NCBI RefSeq assembly: GCF_026790145.1
Contig: NZ_JALAMS010000003.1
Span: 248,001 to 312,000 of the forward strand
Direction of reading: 5' to 3'
Source of the DNA: Bacillus_I endophytica_A
Lineage (GTDB): Bacteria > Bacillota > Bacilli > Bacillales > Bacillaceae_H
Length of the DNA stretch: 64,000 bases
Part shown: positions 1 to 8,832 of the stretch, one piece after another
How positions within the stretch are numbered: the first letter of the stretch is position 1
Layout: every line of letters begins with the position of its first letter
Translations under genes and position numbers: made by a program
Notes under the pieces: model-generated
Database searches by the model: none
Told to the model about the DNA's origin: nothing
What the model saw: the letters and a program-made list of their open reading frames with translations, nothing else

Positions 1-1242
1 GAACATATTTGGTCTGCAAACGCTGGATTCCTTGTAACAGGCGTCGGTTTGCCGTTACTTGGTGTACTTGCTCTTGGCTTTTCTGGTAAGGATGATTTGC
101 AGTCACTAGCAAGCCGCGTAAATCCTGTTTTTGGACTTGTTTTTACGGTTGTTCTTTATTTAGCAATTGGGCCCCTATTTGCAATGCCAAGAGCAGGAAC
201 AGTGTCATATGAGATTGGAGTTCATCCATTTGTACTTCAATATTTAGGTGAAGATGCAGGGTTCTGGCCACTTCTTGTTTTTACGATTATTTTCTTTAGC
301 ATTGCGTGCTTTTTTTCACTAAATCCTGCGAAAATTGTCGATTTAGTAGGAAAAATATTGACTCCACTGAAGTTAACCTTTATTGGAATTTTGGTTCTTG
401 TAGCTTTTATTAATCCTATTGGACCTTTCCAAGCGCCGCGTCCTGAATATATGACACATGCTTTTTCTAAGGGATTCCAAGAAGGGTACTTAACAATGGA
501 TACGTTAGCATCTTTTGTATTTGGGATCATCATTATTAATGCAATTAAACAAAAGGGAGCTAAAACAAAAGGGCAAATCATGAAAATTTGCGTGCAGGCG
601 ACTGTTATTGCAGCCGTGATTTTAGCTGTAATTTATACCGCGCTTTCTTATATGGGGGCATCAAGCGTTTCAGAGCTTGGTCACTTAGATAATGGTGGAA
701 CAGTATTAGCACGTGTTTCAGATTACTATTTCGGTTCTTATGGCGCTATTCTTTTAGGACTTATGATTACTGTAGCTTGCTTAACAACAAGCGTTGGCTT
801 AATTACAGCTTGTTCAGCTTTCTTCCATAAGTTATTTCCGTCTGTTTCATATAAAGCTATTGCAATTACTTTATCTGTATTCAGTGCAATCATTGCTAAT
901 ATTGGTCTTACTCAGCTTATTGCTATTTCAGTTCCAGTATTAACGATTATTTATCCACTAGCTATTGTGCTTATTTTCTTAACATTTTTACATCCTTTAT
1001 TCAAAGGGAGAACAGAAATTTATCAAGGTAGTTTGATTTTAACATTTATTGTTAGTCTTTTTGATGGGCTAGGAGATGCGGGTGTTCATATTACATTTAT
1101 CGACAATCTTTTCGGAAGTATTTTACCGTTATACTCAATTGGTTTAGGATGGATTGTTCCAGCAATTGTTGGAGGGGTAATTGGATATATTGTAAGCCTG
1201 CTTGTATCTAAAAGTTACTATAAAGAAGAGACAAGCAATTAA
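1..1242 (+). CDS. brnQ: Branched-chain amino acid transport system II carrier protein (5' end outside window)
   Basis: Partial gene, open at the left edge; 413 residues are visible and a full BrnQ has about 440, so roughly 25-30 N-terminal residues are missing. The frame is open from base 1, and the TTG at 49 is internal (the preceding residues read EHIWSANAGFLVTGVG, typical of the first conserved loop). The protein is almost entirely hydrophobic, with about 11-12 membrane segments, as expected for the LIVCS family of sodium- or proton-coupled Leu/Ile/Val symporters in the cytoplasmic membrane. It ends just before a strong intrinsic terminator, so it is the last gene of its unit. Family assignment is secure; exact substrate preference is inferred from the family. 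Confidence 0.88.
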   Translation, partial: EHIWSANAGFLVTGVGLPLLGVLALGFSGKDDLQSLASRVNPVFGLVFTVVLYLAIGPLFAMPRAGTVSYEIGVHPFVLQYLGEDAGFWPLLVFTIIFFSIACFFSLNPAKIVDLVGKILTPLKLTFIGILVLVAFINPIGPFQAPRPEYMTHAFSKGFQEGYLTMDTLASFVFGIIIINAIKQKGAKTKGQIMKICVQATVIAAVILAVIYTALSYMGASSVSELGHLDNGGTVLARVSDYYFGSYGAILLGLMITVACLTTSVGLITACSAFFHKLFPSVSYKAIAITLSVFSAIIANIGLTQLIAISVPVLTIIYPLAIVLIFLTFLHPLFKGRTEIYQGSLILTFIVSLFDGLGDAGVHITFIDNLFGSILPLYSIGLGWIVPAIVGGVIGYIVSLLVSKSYYKEETSN

Positions 1243-1256
1243 GGTTCAGTAAGAGA

Positions 1257-1287
1257 GCAGCTAGAACATTTTCTAGCTGCTTTTTTT
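1257..1287 (+). terminator. Intrinsic terminator after brnQ
   Basis: Perfect 10-bp stem GCAGCTAGAA/TTCTAGCTGC with a CATT loop, followed by seven T. It sits 15 bases after the brnQ stop codon. Confidence 0.9.
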
Positions 1288-1652
1288 ATGGAGAAAAAAG
1301 CCTTTTTGTTATGTGAATTGATTAGTGACAAATGTTAATTTTACCTATATTATGGTAAATAAGAGTGGGGCTTAAGACTTATTATTGAAAATGGGATGAA
1401 GTTTAATTACAGAAAATATATAATGGAAAAGGAGTCTTTTTGAGACCTCTTTTTTGTTGATATAGTTTGTAGAAGAAGGGTAAAAGGTATACATAATTGT
1501 CAGTCAGAATATATTTAAAAATCACATCAGACCTTATCTCCGTTCCTTAAAATAACTTACGCTAAAATGAAAATTCTTTTTTTATTACATTAATGTGAAC
1601 AATTTTTGTACACAACAGGGAGAAACAGAAAGGGTTATTGGAGGAATTTATA
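1288..1652. other. Intergenic stretch of about 365 bases before the acyltransferase gene
   Basis: AT-rich and without a credible ORF or RNA gene. A weak hairpin with a T-run lies near 1430-1456. An imperfect dyad TGTGAAC-N7-GTACACA lies at 1594-1614, just ahead of the acyltransferase ribosome site, and could be an operator, but nothing else supports this. No promoter with both good -35 and -10 boxes was recognised, and no ECF-type TGAAAC/CGTC pair as seen before some oatA homologues. Confidence 0.4.
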
Positions 1653-3506
1653 TTGAGCAACAAAACGCATCATCGATATGTCTATGGACTAGATGGACTT
1701 CGAGCGTTTGCCGTGTTATCAGTTATTGCTTATCATCTGAATTTTAGTTGGGCCAAGGGAGGATTTCTCGGAGTTGATGTTTTCTTCGTGCTGTCCGGGT
1801 ACTTGATCACTTCTATTATTTTACCTTCACATGGAAGCAGACTAACATTTGATTTTCGGGACTTTTGGATAAGACGAATTCGCCGATTACTTCCTGCAGC
1901 ATATGTAATGATTATTGCAACCGTTGTATGGGTTGTCTTATTTAAAGAAGAACTGTTAGCAACTGTACGCGGAGATGCTGTATCATCTTTATTTTATACG
2001 AGCAACTGGTGGTTTATTTTCCATAAGCTTTCATACTTTGATAGCTTTGGATCTCCTTCACCATTAAAGAATTTATGGTCTTTAGCGATTGAAGAACAAT
2101 TTTATTTACTATGGCCAATATTGTTAGCAGTTGGCTTCTATATTTTTAAAAGAAGAAGTGTAGTATCATGCGTTGTTCTCGTTGGGATTCTGATCTCAGC
2201 AATGTCAATGGGAATGCTTTACGAACCAGGCATGGATCCTAGTCGTGTTTACTATGGTACAGATACACGTTCATTTGAGCTTTTGGTTGGCTGTTGGTTA
2301 GCGCTTGTTTGGCCATTAAAAAGGCTCTCAACAAAAGAACTTCCTGTGAAAGTAAGAAAAATATTTAACGGAGTAAGTATTGTTTCTTTCCTTATTATTA
2401 TACTTTGCTTCTTCTTTGTTAGTGAATATCAAACTTTTGTATATCAAGGTGGAATGCTACTGTTTTGTTTAAATACGGCAATTCTTATTGCATGTATTTG
2501 CCATCCAAGCAGCCTTCTTGGTAAATTGCTATCTTGGAAGCCATTAAGATGGATTGGTTCACGTTCATATGGAATCTATCTCTGGCATTATCCAGTTATT
2601 GTACTTACAACGCCTGTAGAAGAGATTGGTACACAAGATTATTGGCGTATTGCTTTGCAGCTATTCGTGACTTTTGTTGTAGCAGAGTGGTCATATCGAA
2701 TGATTGAGATGCCGATTCGTAAAAACGGGTTTAGACAATTTTTTAAACGCTATATTCCAACAACAACACTAACGTGGAAAAAGCTTTCTATTACTCGCAA
2801 ACTATCAACAGTAGCTATTTTTCTCATTGTACTTGTATTTACAGCTGGTGTAACGGGTCTAGCCAAGGGAGAAGTAAGACATGAAACTCCAGAGAAAACG
2901 AGCGTTAAGGTTTCTCCAAATCAAAATGAAGAGGAACACGCTGTAAAAGAGAAAGAAGAATCTCAGCAATCAAAAGACACAGATTCAAAAGAGAAGGAAT
3001 CAGAATCCTCTACAGCGGATGAACAAGAGAAGTCATCAAATCCCCCTGAGAAGATATTTGCAATTGGAGACTCTGTTATGCTTGATATTGCAGGAAATCT
3101 CCATGAAAAATACCCAAATATCACAATTGATGGGAAGGTTGGAAGACAGCTTTATGAGGCAATTGAAATAGCTCCTTCATATGCATCATTTAATAATAAA
3201 GATTCCGTTGTTGTTATTGAGCTTGGAACAAATGGTTATTTTACAGATGAACAGATTGATAAATTACTATCATATTTCGATGAAGCAAATGTTTATCTTG
3301 TAAATACACGTGTTCCACGTTCATGGGAAGATCAAGTTAATAAAACACTAGCTAAAAAAGCCAAGGAGTATAAGAACGTAAAATTAATAAATTGGCATAA
3401 AGAATCCCTAGAGCACCCCGAGTATTTTGGGGGAGATGGAGTTCATCTTACCCAAAAAGGATCAGAGGCATTAACTGAACTTATTCAGGATGCTGTGAAT
3501 GAATGA
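1653..3506 (+). CDS. OatA/YrhL-type membrane O-acyltransferase with C-terminal SGNH domain
   Basis: 617-residue protein. Residues 1-~400 form an acyltransferase-3 domain with about 10-11 membrane segments; the N-terminal signature GLDGLRAFAVLSVIAYH carries the conserved His, and the RRIRRLLPA motif follows. After a low-complexity charged linker (about 415-465) comes an extracytoplasmic SGNH hydrolase-like domain: GDS with Ser474, ELGTN, and DGVH with Asp595/His598. In the family the membrane part brings acetyl groups across the membrane and the SGNH part transfers them, classically to peptidoglycan MurNAc (lysozyme resistance). Start chosen as TTG 1653 because GGAGG at 1640-1644 lies 8 bases upstream; the TTG at 1638 has no ribosome site. 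The acceptor (peptidoglycan or another glycopolymer) cannot be read from sequence. Confidence 0.82.
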   Translation: MSNKTHHRYVYGLDGLRAFAVLSVIAYHLNFSWAKGGFLGVDVFFVLSGYLITSIILPSHGSRLTFDFRDFWIRRIRRLLPAAYVMIIATVVWVVLFKEELLATVRGDAVSSLFYTSNWWFIFHKLSYFDSFGSPSPLKNLWSLAIEEQFYLLWPILLAVGFYIFKRRSVVSCVVLVGILISAMSMGMLYEPGMDPSRVYYGTDTRSFELLVGCWLALVWPLKRLSTKELPVKVRKIFNGVSIVSFLIIILCFFFVSEYQTFVYQGGMLLFCLNTAILIACICHPSSLLGKLLSWKPLRWIGSRSYGIYLWHYPVIVLTTPVEEIGTQDYWRIALQLFVTFVVAEWSYRMIEMPIRKNGFRQFFKRYIPTTTLTWKKLSITRKLSTVAIFLIVLVFTAGVTGLAKGEVRHETPEKTSVKVSPNQNEEEHAVKEKEESQQSKDTDSKEKESESSTADEQEKSSNPPEKIFAIGDSVMLDIAGNLHEKYPNITIDGKVGRQLYEAIEIAPSYASFNNKDSVVVIELGTNGYFTDEQIDKLLSYFDEANVYLVNTRVPRSWEDQVNKTLAKKAKEYKNVKLINWHKESLEHPEYFGGDGVHLTQKGSEALTELIQDAVNE

Positions 3507-3550
3507 AAACCAAGGCCATAAGAGTGGTCTTGGTTTTTATTTTTTTTGGG
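3506..3550 (+). terminator. Intrinsic terminator after the acyltransferase gene
   Basis: Stem AAAACCAAG/CTTGGTTTT followed by a long T-run; begins at the stop codon of the acyltransferase. Confidence 0.85.
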
Positions 3551-3584
3551 AAAATACGGATTATAATTCGAGCTAACTTCCTAT

Positions 3585-3610
3585 TAAAAAGAAAAAAGAA
3601 AAGCCGATAT
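3585..3610 (+). promoter_or_regulatory. SigD (flagellar sigma-28) promoter of fliD-fliS-fliT
   Basis: TAAA at 3585-3588, 14 bases, then GCCGATAT at 3603-3610: an exact match to the Bacillus SigD consensus. The predicted start is about 3617, some 20 bases before fliD. It places the cap and chaperone operon in the late flagellar regulon. Confidence 0.88.
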
Positions 3611-3637
3611 AAATAAAAATACCTAGGCGGTGAGAAG

Positions 3638-5125
3638 ATGACTGGAATGAGGATCAGTGGATTAGCAAGTGGGATTGATACGGAGAGCATGATTGAGAAA
3701 TTAATGACGGCTGAGCGTGTTCCACTTAATAAATTAACAGGTCAGAAGCAAACTTTAGAATGGCAACGTGATCAGTACAGAGAGATTAATACCTTATTAA
3801 ATGAATTAAGTAACTATACTTTTGATAATATGATCCTAAGTAGTACATTTAACAAGAAAATAGTTACTTCTTCTGAGGAAGGAAAGGTTACAGCAACAGC
3901 AGTAAACACTAGCCAAAATATCTCTACTCAAATAGAAGTTAAACAGCTTGCGACTTCTAGTCGATTCAAATCAAGTGGTTTCACTTCTTCATCAGCTGCC
4001 CAAGAATTAAAATTCACAGTAAAAGATCCAGGAAGTATAGAATCCCGAGAGGTTTCACTTTCTATTAAAGCAGAAGCAACAGCTGATGATGTTGTAAAAG
4101 CAATTAATAGTTCAAGTTTGGGCGTAAGAGCTATGAATGAACGGATTCTGGATACAACAAGTGGTCAGTACGTTGAAACACTTGTGTTTGTAAACAATAA
4201 GACAGGAACTGGCGGGGAAATTAGGGCTGCAGATAGTTCCACAAGTTCATATATGTCTGATAATCTAGGGTTTCAACTAAACGGTACAGTACTTCAAGAA
4301 AGTGAAAAAGGTAAGGATGCAACCGTTATCATAGATGGATTTGAAATGCAAAAAACAACAAATACTTTCGAAATGAATGGAATGAAGTACACTTTAACAG
4401 GAGTGACTAACACTCCTGTTACCATTTCCACATCTACAGATGTTGCTGGTATTTGTGATAAAATTAAAGAATTTGTTACGAAGTACAATGAAACAATTAC
4501 TAAGATTAATGAAAAAGTGGGAGAAACTCGTTATCGTGACTATGCACCACTTACAAGTGATCAAAAGAAAGAGATGTCTGATAAAGAGGTTGAACTGTGG
4601 GAAGAAAAAGCAAAAAGTGGACTTCTTCGTAGTGATAGTACATTGTCGAGTGCTTTAAATAGTATGAGGTCTGATTTTTATACATCAGTACAAGGTGGAT
4701 CTTTTGGCATTGATCACTTATCTGAGATTGGAATCACAACAACAAAGCAGTATCGTCTTGGTGGTATCTTAGAAATTGATGAAGCAAAGCTCAAGAAACA
4801 AATTGAGGAGAACCCACAAGCCATTTCAGAGTTTTTCTCAAAAAATGGGAATACATATGATACACAAGGAATTGCAGTGCGTCTTCGTAATACAATAAAG
4901 GATACCATTACAACAATTGAAAAACGAGCAGGAAATACAGGACAGTCTGATACTCAATATACAATTGGGAAAAGCCTTAATGATCTTGATGAGCGTATTA
5001 ATAATTTTAACGACCGTTTGAAAATGATTGAAAATCGCTATTGGAGTCAGTTTACAGCAATGGAGCAAGCTATCCAAAAAGCGAACTCTCAGTCTTCTTA
5101 TTTATCACAATACTTCATGCAGTAA
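3638..5125 (+). CDS. fliD: Flagellar hook-associated protein 2 / filament cap
   Basis: 495 residues. The N-terminus MTGMRISGLASGIDTESMI is the FliD_N signature and the C-terminus is FliD_C; the extreme C-terminus (about residues 455-495) is a heptad-rich helix, as in HAP2 proteins. FliD forms the pentameric cap at the filament tip that folds exported flagellin. The ATG at 3638 follows AGGCGGTGAG at 3625-3634. It is first in a tight operon with fliS (13 bases downstream) and fliT and is preceded by a SigD promoter. Unlike B. subtilis, the upstream neighbour is an acyltransferase rather than flaG/hag, so the flagellin gene is elsewhere. Confidence 0.95.
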   Translation: MTGMRISGLASGIDTESMIEKLMTAERVPLNKLTGQKQTLEWQRDQYREINTLLNELSNYTFDNMILSSTFNKKIVTSSEEGKVTATAVNTSQNISTQIEVKQLATSSRFKSSGFTSSSAAQELKFTVKDPGSIESREVSLSIKAEATADDVVKAINSSSLGVRAMNERILDTTSGQYVETLVFVNNKTGTGGEIRAADSSTSSYMSDNLGFQLNGTVLQESEKGKDATVIIDGFEMQKTTNTFEMNGMKYTLTGVTNTPVTISTSTDVAGICDKIKEFVTKYNETITKINEKVGETRYRDYAPLTSDQKKEMSDKEVELWEEKAKSGLLRSDSTLSSALNSMRSDFYTSVQGGSFGIDHLSEIGITTTKQYRLGGILEIDEAKLKKQIEENPQAISEFFSKNGNTYDTQGIAVRLRNTIKDTITTIEKRAGNTGQSDTQYTIGKSLNDLDERINNFNDRLKMIENRYWSQFTAMEQAIQKANSQSSYLSQYFMQ

Positions 5126-5138
5126 AGGAGAAATAACC

Positions 5139-5528
5139 ATGAACAATGCTTATCAAGCTTATCAGCAAGGCTCTGTTAATACAGCAACCCCTGGAGAGTT
5201 GACACTTATGCTCTATAATGGTTGCTTAAAGTTTATTCGTAGAGCAAAGACAGCAATTGAAAATGGAGAAGTAGAGGAAAAAAACAAGAACTTAATTAAA
5301 GCTCAAAATATTATTACAGAACTGATGGTTACATTACGAACAGGAAGTGAATTATCAGATCAGATGAGAACGATGTATGATTATATAAATCAACGTCTAA
5401 TGAAGGCTAATATTGAAAGCAGTGTAGACATTTTAGAAGAAGTTGAATCTTATGTTATGGAATTTAGAGATACATGGAAAGAAGTTATTCAAAAGACAAG
5501 ATCATCAAAAGGATATGATCATGAATGA
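5139..5528 (+). CDS. fliS: Flagellin export chaperone FliS
   Basis: 129 residues, the usual FliS length. The start NNAYQAYQQGSVNTATPGEL and the LMLYNGCLKFI segment are family hallmarks. FliS is a small four-helix bundle that binds the flagellin C-terminus in the cytoplasm, prevents premature polymerisation and hands it to the export gate. Start ATG 5139 follows AAAGGAG at 5124-5130; an upstream in-frame extension into fliD has no ribosome site. The stop overlaps the fliT start (ATGA), indicating translational coupling. Confidence 0.95.
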   Translation: MNNAYQAYQQGSVNTATPGELTLMLYNGCLKFIRRAKTAIENGEVEEKNKNLIKAQNIITELMVTLRTGSELSDQMRTMYDYINQRLMKANIESSVDILEEVESYVMEFRDTWKEVIQKTRSSKGYDHE

Positions 5529-5860
5529 ATGCTGTAAAAGAAGCATATAAGTTAACATTAAAACTGCAGCAAGAACTTTCACAAAAAGAGCATGATCGGG
5601 ATAAGCATATTCAGAATATTGAACAGCTGTTAAACGATAGAGATATTGCTATAAAGCTTATTAAACCGCCTTTTTCAGAAGAAGAGAAGGATCTTGGAAG
5701 AGCGATGATCAAGCTTAATGACTCTATTGATGAAAAACTGCGTGAGATTCGCTTTAATATTTCAAAGGATATTAAAGCATTGAAAAACCGGGAACGTGGA
5801 CAGAATCGCTATGTTAATCCATATGGTACAACAAGCCATGATGGTACATTTTCTTTATGA
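5525..5860 (+). CDS. fliT: FliT-like flagellar chaperone
   Basis: 111-residue, strongly charged, helical protein with no membrane segment. Its position directly after fliS, with ATGA overlap, is the conserved position of fliT, whose product chaperones FliD. Sequence conservation in this family is low, so the name rests on position, size and helical character more than on motifs. The tail (GTTSHDGTFSL) is probably unstructured. No terminator is visible before the hpf promoter region. Confidence 0.75.
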   Translation: MNAVKEAYKLTLKLQQELSQKEHDRDKHIQNIEQLLNDRDIAIKLIKPPFSEEEKDLGRAMIKLNDSIDEKLREIRFNISKDIKALKNRERGQNRYVNPYGTTSHDGTFSL

Positions 5861-5954
5861 ATTTTTTGTGTCTCCCATTTATTTCTTTTGCAAAGGGAGA
5901 AGAGGTATGATAATCTATATAACAAGAAAATTAAATTTTCTAACTATTTCGTAG

Positions 5955-5979
5955 GTTTAAGAAACAATTTGTCGGGAAA
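5955..5979 (+). promoter_or_regulatory. SigB general-stress promoter of hpf
   Basis: GTTTAA at 5955-5960, 13-base spacer, GGGAAA at 5974-5979, matching the SigB pattern GTTTAA-N12-15-GGGWAW. Start expected about 5986, 37 bases before hpf. The B. subtilis orthologue yvyD is a well-known SigB target. Confidence 0.85.
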
Positions 5980-6022
5980 AGAAATAGTAGAGGCATACCT
6001 TGGATCAAAAGGAGGAATTCCC

Positions 6023-6586
6023 ATGATTTACAACATTAGAGGGGAAAACATTGAAGTCACTCCAGCACTACGAGAATATGTGGAAAAGAAAATTAGCAAA
6101 CTTGAGCGCTATTTTGAAGAAGTGCCAAATTCCGAAGCTAGTGTGAACTTAAAAGTTTACAGCGATGGCCAAAGAATAGAGGTTACTATTCCGCTTCATT
6201 CTCTTGTCTTAAGAGCCGAGGAAACAAACGATGATATGTATGCAGCTATCGATCTTGTTGTAAGTAAGCTTGAGCGTCAAATTCGCAAGCATAAAACAAG
6301 AGTGAATCGAAAATCACGTGAGAAGGGCGGAGCAAAATATGCTTTCGCTGAAATGGAAGGAACAACTTCCACAACGATTCTCGACGAACAAGAAGATGAT
6401 GATGAATTCGAAGTTGTCCGCACAAAGAGTTTTGATCTTAAACCAATGGATAGTGAAGAAGCCATTTTACAAATGAATATGCTAGGACATAGTTTCTTCG
6501 TTTATACGAATGCTGAAACAGATGCGACAAATGTAGTTTATCGAAGAAAAGATGGAAGATATGGATTAATTGAGCCGCAAGCTTAA
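6023..6586 (+). CDS. hpf: Ribosome hibernation promoting factor, long form
   Basis: 187 residues. The N-terminal ~100 residues (MIYNIRGENIEVTPALREYVEKK) are the HPF/RaiA ribosome-binding domain; after a charged linker (about 105-130) the C-terminal domain (about 132-187, FDLKPMDSEEAILQMNMLGH onwards) mediates dimerisation. The long form pairs two 70S ribosomes into inactive 100S dimers during stationary phase and stress. Start ATG 6023 follows GGAGGA at 6011-6016; the longer upstream frame would run through the SigB promoter and is rejected. In B. subtilis secA follows directly; here about 4 kb of other genes intervene. Confidence 0.95.
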   Translation: MIYNIRGENIEVTPALREYVEKKISKLERYFEEVPNSEASVNLKVYSDGQRIEVTIPLHSLVLRAEETNDDMYAAIDLVVSKLERQIRKHKTRVNRKSREKGGAKYAFAEMEGTTSTTILDEQEDDDEFEVVRTKSFDLKPMDSEEAILQMNMLGHSFFVYTNAETDATNVVYRRKDGRYGLIEPQA

Positions 6587-6592
6587 AATAAG

Positions 6593-6625
6593 AAAGGACA
6601 TAGCCTAGTAGGCTATGTCCTTTTT
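6593..6625 (+). terminator. Bidirectional terminator between hpf and lysR
   Basis: Perfect 15-bp stem AAAGGACATAGCCTA/TAGGCTATGTCCTTT with T-runs on both strands, lying between convergent genes. Confidence 0.9.
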
Positions 6626-6629
6626 AAAT

Positions 6630-7499
6630 TTATGAAGCTTTAAATGTCATTTTTTCTACAAAATTCACGAAAGCTTTAACCATATTAAGTTGCATAGACT
6701 CCTCATGATAAAACATCCACGTGTTTCTTAAGATAAGTTCTCCTCGTTTGTTTTGAAGAGGGATTTTATGAAGCGTTGGAACATCGTTAAGCGTCATTGT
6801 AGGTAAAATTGCATAACCAAGGCCATTTATAATCATTTTCTTTGCCGTATCTGCCTTATCAACTTCAATGCTTACATTAGGAGGCTGAGGATAATTTTCA
6901 ACCCACCAGTTTTCGACAAGTGTTCTTAATAATGGGTCTGCTCTGTAATCAATCCGAGGCATCCTTGGTAAATTTTCCAACTCTATTTTCTCTTTTGATG
7001 CAATACATACTTCTTCTTGAAATAACAGATGTTTTCTATCATTCCAGCTATAATCCCCTTTAACAAATCCAACATGTACACTGCCATTATGAACAAGATT
7101 TGTTATAGAACTGCTTTGATCTGTTGTTACTTTAAATTCAATTTTAGGATATTGATCTTTGAACATTTTGAGTAAATCAGGAAGCAAATACTGTGCAAAA
7201 AGGTTTGAAACCCCAAGCTTAAGTGTTCCTGTGAAGTCATCTTCCATATTGAGCACATTTTCCTTTATGCTTTGAATGCGTAACAGCATGTCTTCACTGC
7301 AATGAGCTAAATATTCCCCTTGTGGCGTGAATTGGACGCCTCGTCTTCCTCTTATAACAACCTGAACTCCAAATTCTTTTTCAATTTGCTGGAGGCGATT
7401 TGTCAGTGCAGGTTGTGAGATGTATAAACTCTTAGCCGCTTTGGTAATATTTTTTTGGATGTAAAGCGTACGTAAAATAAGCCAATCTCTTTCATCCAT
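6630..7499 (-). CDS. LysR-family transcriptional regulator
   Basis: 289 residues. Residues 1-~60 form the winged helix-turn-helix (ITKAAKSLYISQPALTNRLQ), and residues ~90-289 the periplasmic-binding-like effector domain. Start ATG at 7499 with AGGTGAT upstream. It is divergent from the AbrB_dup membrane protein gene 168 bases away, the usual arrangement for a LysR regulator and its target. The effector is unknown. The intergenic region contains a repeated ATCTCTTATTA sequence that may be its binding site. It ends within a few bases of the shared terminator with hpf. Confidence 0.88.
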   Translation of the reverse strand: MDERDWLILRTLYIQKNITKAAKSLYISQPALTNRLQQIEKEFGVQVVIRGRRGVQFTPQGEYLAHCSEDMLLRIQSIKENVLNMEDDFTGTLKLGVSNLFAQYLLPDLLKMFKDQYPKIEFKVTTDQSSSITNLVHNGSVHVGFVKGDYSWNDRKHLLFQEEVCIASKEKIELENLPRMPRIDYRADPLLRTLVENWWVENYPQPPNVSIEVDKADTAKKMIINGLGYAILPTMTLNDVPTLHKIPLQNKRGELILRNTWMFYHEESMQLNMVKAFVNFVEKMTFKAS

Positions 7500-7567
7500 G
7501 TCATCACCTCGATATAAGTCATAGATATTAGTTATGGTTAAGTATAAAAATATAATATTTTATTTAT

Positions 7568-7608
7568 ATCTCTTATTATACTATAGTTTGATATAACATC
7601 TCTTATTA
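7568..7608. repeat. Direct repeat ATCTCTTATTA x2 in the LysR/AbrB_dup intergenic region
   Basis: Identical 11-mers at 7568-7578 and 7598-7608, 30 bases apart (about three helical turns), between divergently transcribed genes. Possible LysR-type binding sites; the region is AT-rich so chance repetition cannot be excluded. Confidence 0.4.
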
Positions 7609-7667
7609 AATGTACGGTGCTCTTGTAATTTATAAGGGGTAGTGATGTGTAGAAAGAAGGAGTAGCT

Positions 7668-8801
7668 ATGAGAAATGAGAGATTCTTTTATAGCATAGTA
7701 TTTATTCTGATAAGTGGAGTAGGGGGACTGCTCCTTTCATTAACGGGTCTTTCTATCGGTTGGATGCTTGGTACGCTTATTTTAGCAGCTGTACTTTCTC
7801 TCTTTCGACCGAAATTTTTGAAATTACAAGAAGGGAAAGGGATTGCTCCATACTGGCTTAGAATTGGCCAATGTATTTTAGCTATTGAGCTTGGTCAAAA
7901 AATCAATTTATCCATCATTGAAATTTTCGCCGAGAATTGGTTCACTATTATTGTTGTGCTTGTTTTATCAATCTTCTTTGCTCTTCTTTCTGGATTTATA
8001 TTATGGAAATGTAGCAGCACAGATATGTTAACAAGCTTTTTTGGGACGGCACCTGGTGGATTGAGTGCAATGCCTGGGATTGCGGAAGAAGTTGGAGCAA
8101 ATACTGGCGTTGTAAGTATCATTCAAACAATGCGGGTTTTTCTTGTTGTCTTGACTATACCAATGATTGTTTCCTCTTGGTTTTCTTCTTATTCAGAGCC
8201 TGTTTCACATTTAACCGAAACAGCTTCAGCCGGAGGAAGTTTTGCATTTCCACATATCATTTGGTCTTTAGTGCTTGTTTTAGCAGCGTGGGGAGGATAC
8301 TACATTGGTAAAATTCTTAGATTTCCGGCTCCATGGCTCGTTGGTGGAATGGTAACGGTAGCTCTTGTTCAAGCTCTTTCCTCTATGTATGCTGGCTATG
8401 ATCTTGTTGCTTATTGGCCGCATAGCATGATGATTTTGTCTCAACTCGCTATAGCAGGAAGTATTGGCTCTCGTTTTCATAAAAGAATGTTCCAAGGACT
8501 AAAAAGAACGATATTTGTTGCTTTTGTAAGCACTATTGGACTGATTGTAGCAATGCTTGTTTGTGCCTTTTTTGTTTCTGAACTAACAGGCATTTCCCTT
8601 GTGACTGCTGCACTTGCTTTTGCTCCAGGAGGAATTGCAGAAATGGCTACAACATCTGTTGTCCTCCATGCTGATTCTACCCTTGTTGTAGCTGTTCAAG
8701 TGTTTCGTATCATTATTGTTTGTATTATGCTGCCGCCTATCTTTAGACTTCTAAATCATTGGGATGCAAGAAAAGCAAAAAGTTCACATGCATCAGCCTA
8801 A
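7668..8801 (+). CDS. AbrB_dup-family polytopic membrane protein (putative transporter)
   Basis: 377 residues, about 10 membrane segments, built as two related halves: the motif FGTAPGGLSAMPGIAEEVGA near residue 125 and FAPGGIAEMATTSVVLHA near residue 320 are the duplicated signatures. The family is often labelled AbrB or ammonia monooxygenase in databases, which is misleading: there is no DNA-binding domain and no oxygenase motif. Some family members sit beside tripartite tricarboxylate transporter genes, so a carboxylate-type substrate is conceivable but unproven. Start ATG 7668 follows AAGGAG. Divergent to a LysR regulator and closed by a terminator, so probably monocistronic and LysR-controlled. 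Confidence 0.75.
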   Translation: MRNERFFYSIVFILISGVGGLLLSLTGLSIGWMLGTLILAAVLSLFRPKFLKLQEGKGIAPYWLRIGQCILAIELGQKINLSIIEIFAENWFTIIVVLVLSIFFALLSGFILWKCSSTDMLTSFFGTAPGGLSAMPGIAEEVGANTGVVSIIQTMRVFLVVLTIPMIVSSWFSSYSEPVSHLTETASAGGSFAFPHIIWSLVLVLAAWGGYYIGKILRFPAPWLVGGMVTVALVQALSSMYAGYDLVAYWPHSMMILSQLAIAGSIGSRFHKRMFQGLKRTIFVAFVSTIGLIVAMLVCAFFVSELTGISLVTAALAFAPGGIAEMATTSVVLHADSTLVVAVQVFRIIIVCIMLPPIFRLLNHWDARKAKSSHASA

Positions 8802-8829
8802 AAAGCTAGGATTTCCCTAGCTTTTTTTG
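8801..8829 (+). terminator. Terminator between AbrB_dup gene and the convergent small ORF
   Basis: Stem AAAAGCTAGG/CCCTAGCTTTT followed by a T-run. Confidence 0.85.
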
Positions 8830-8832
8830 TTC

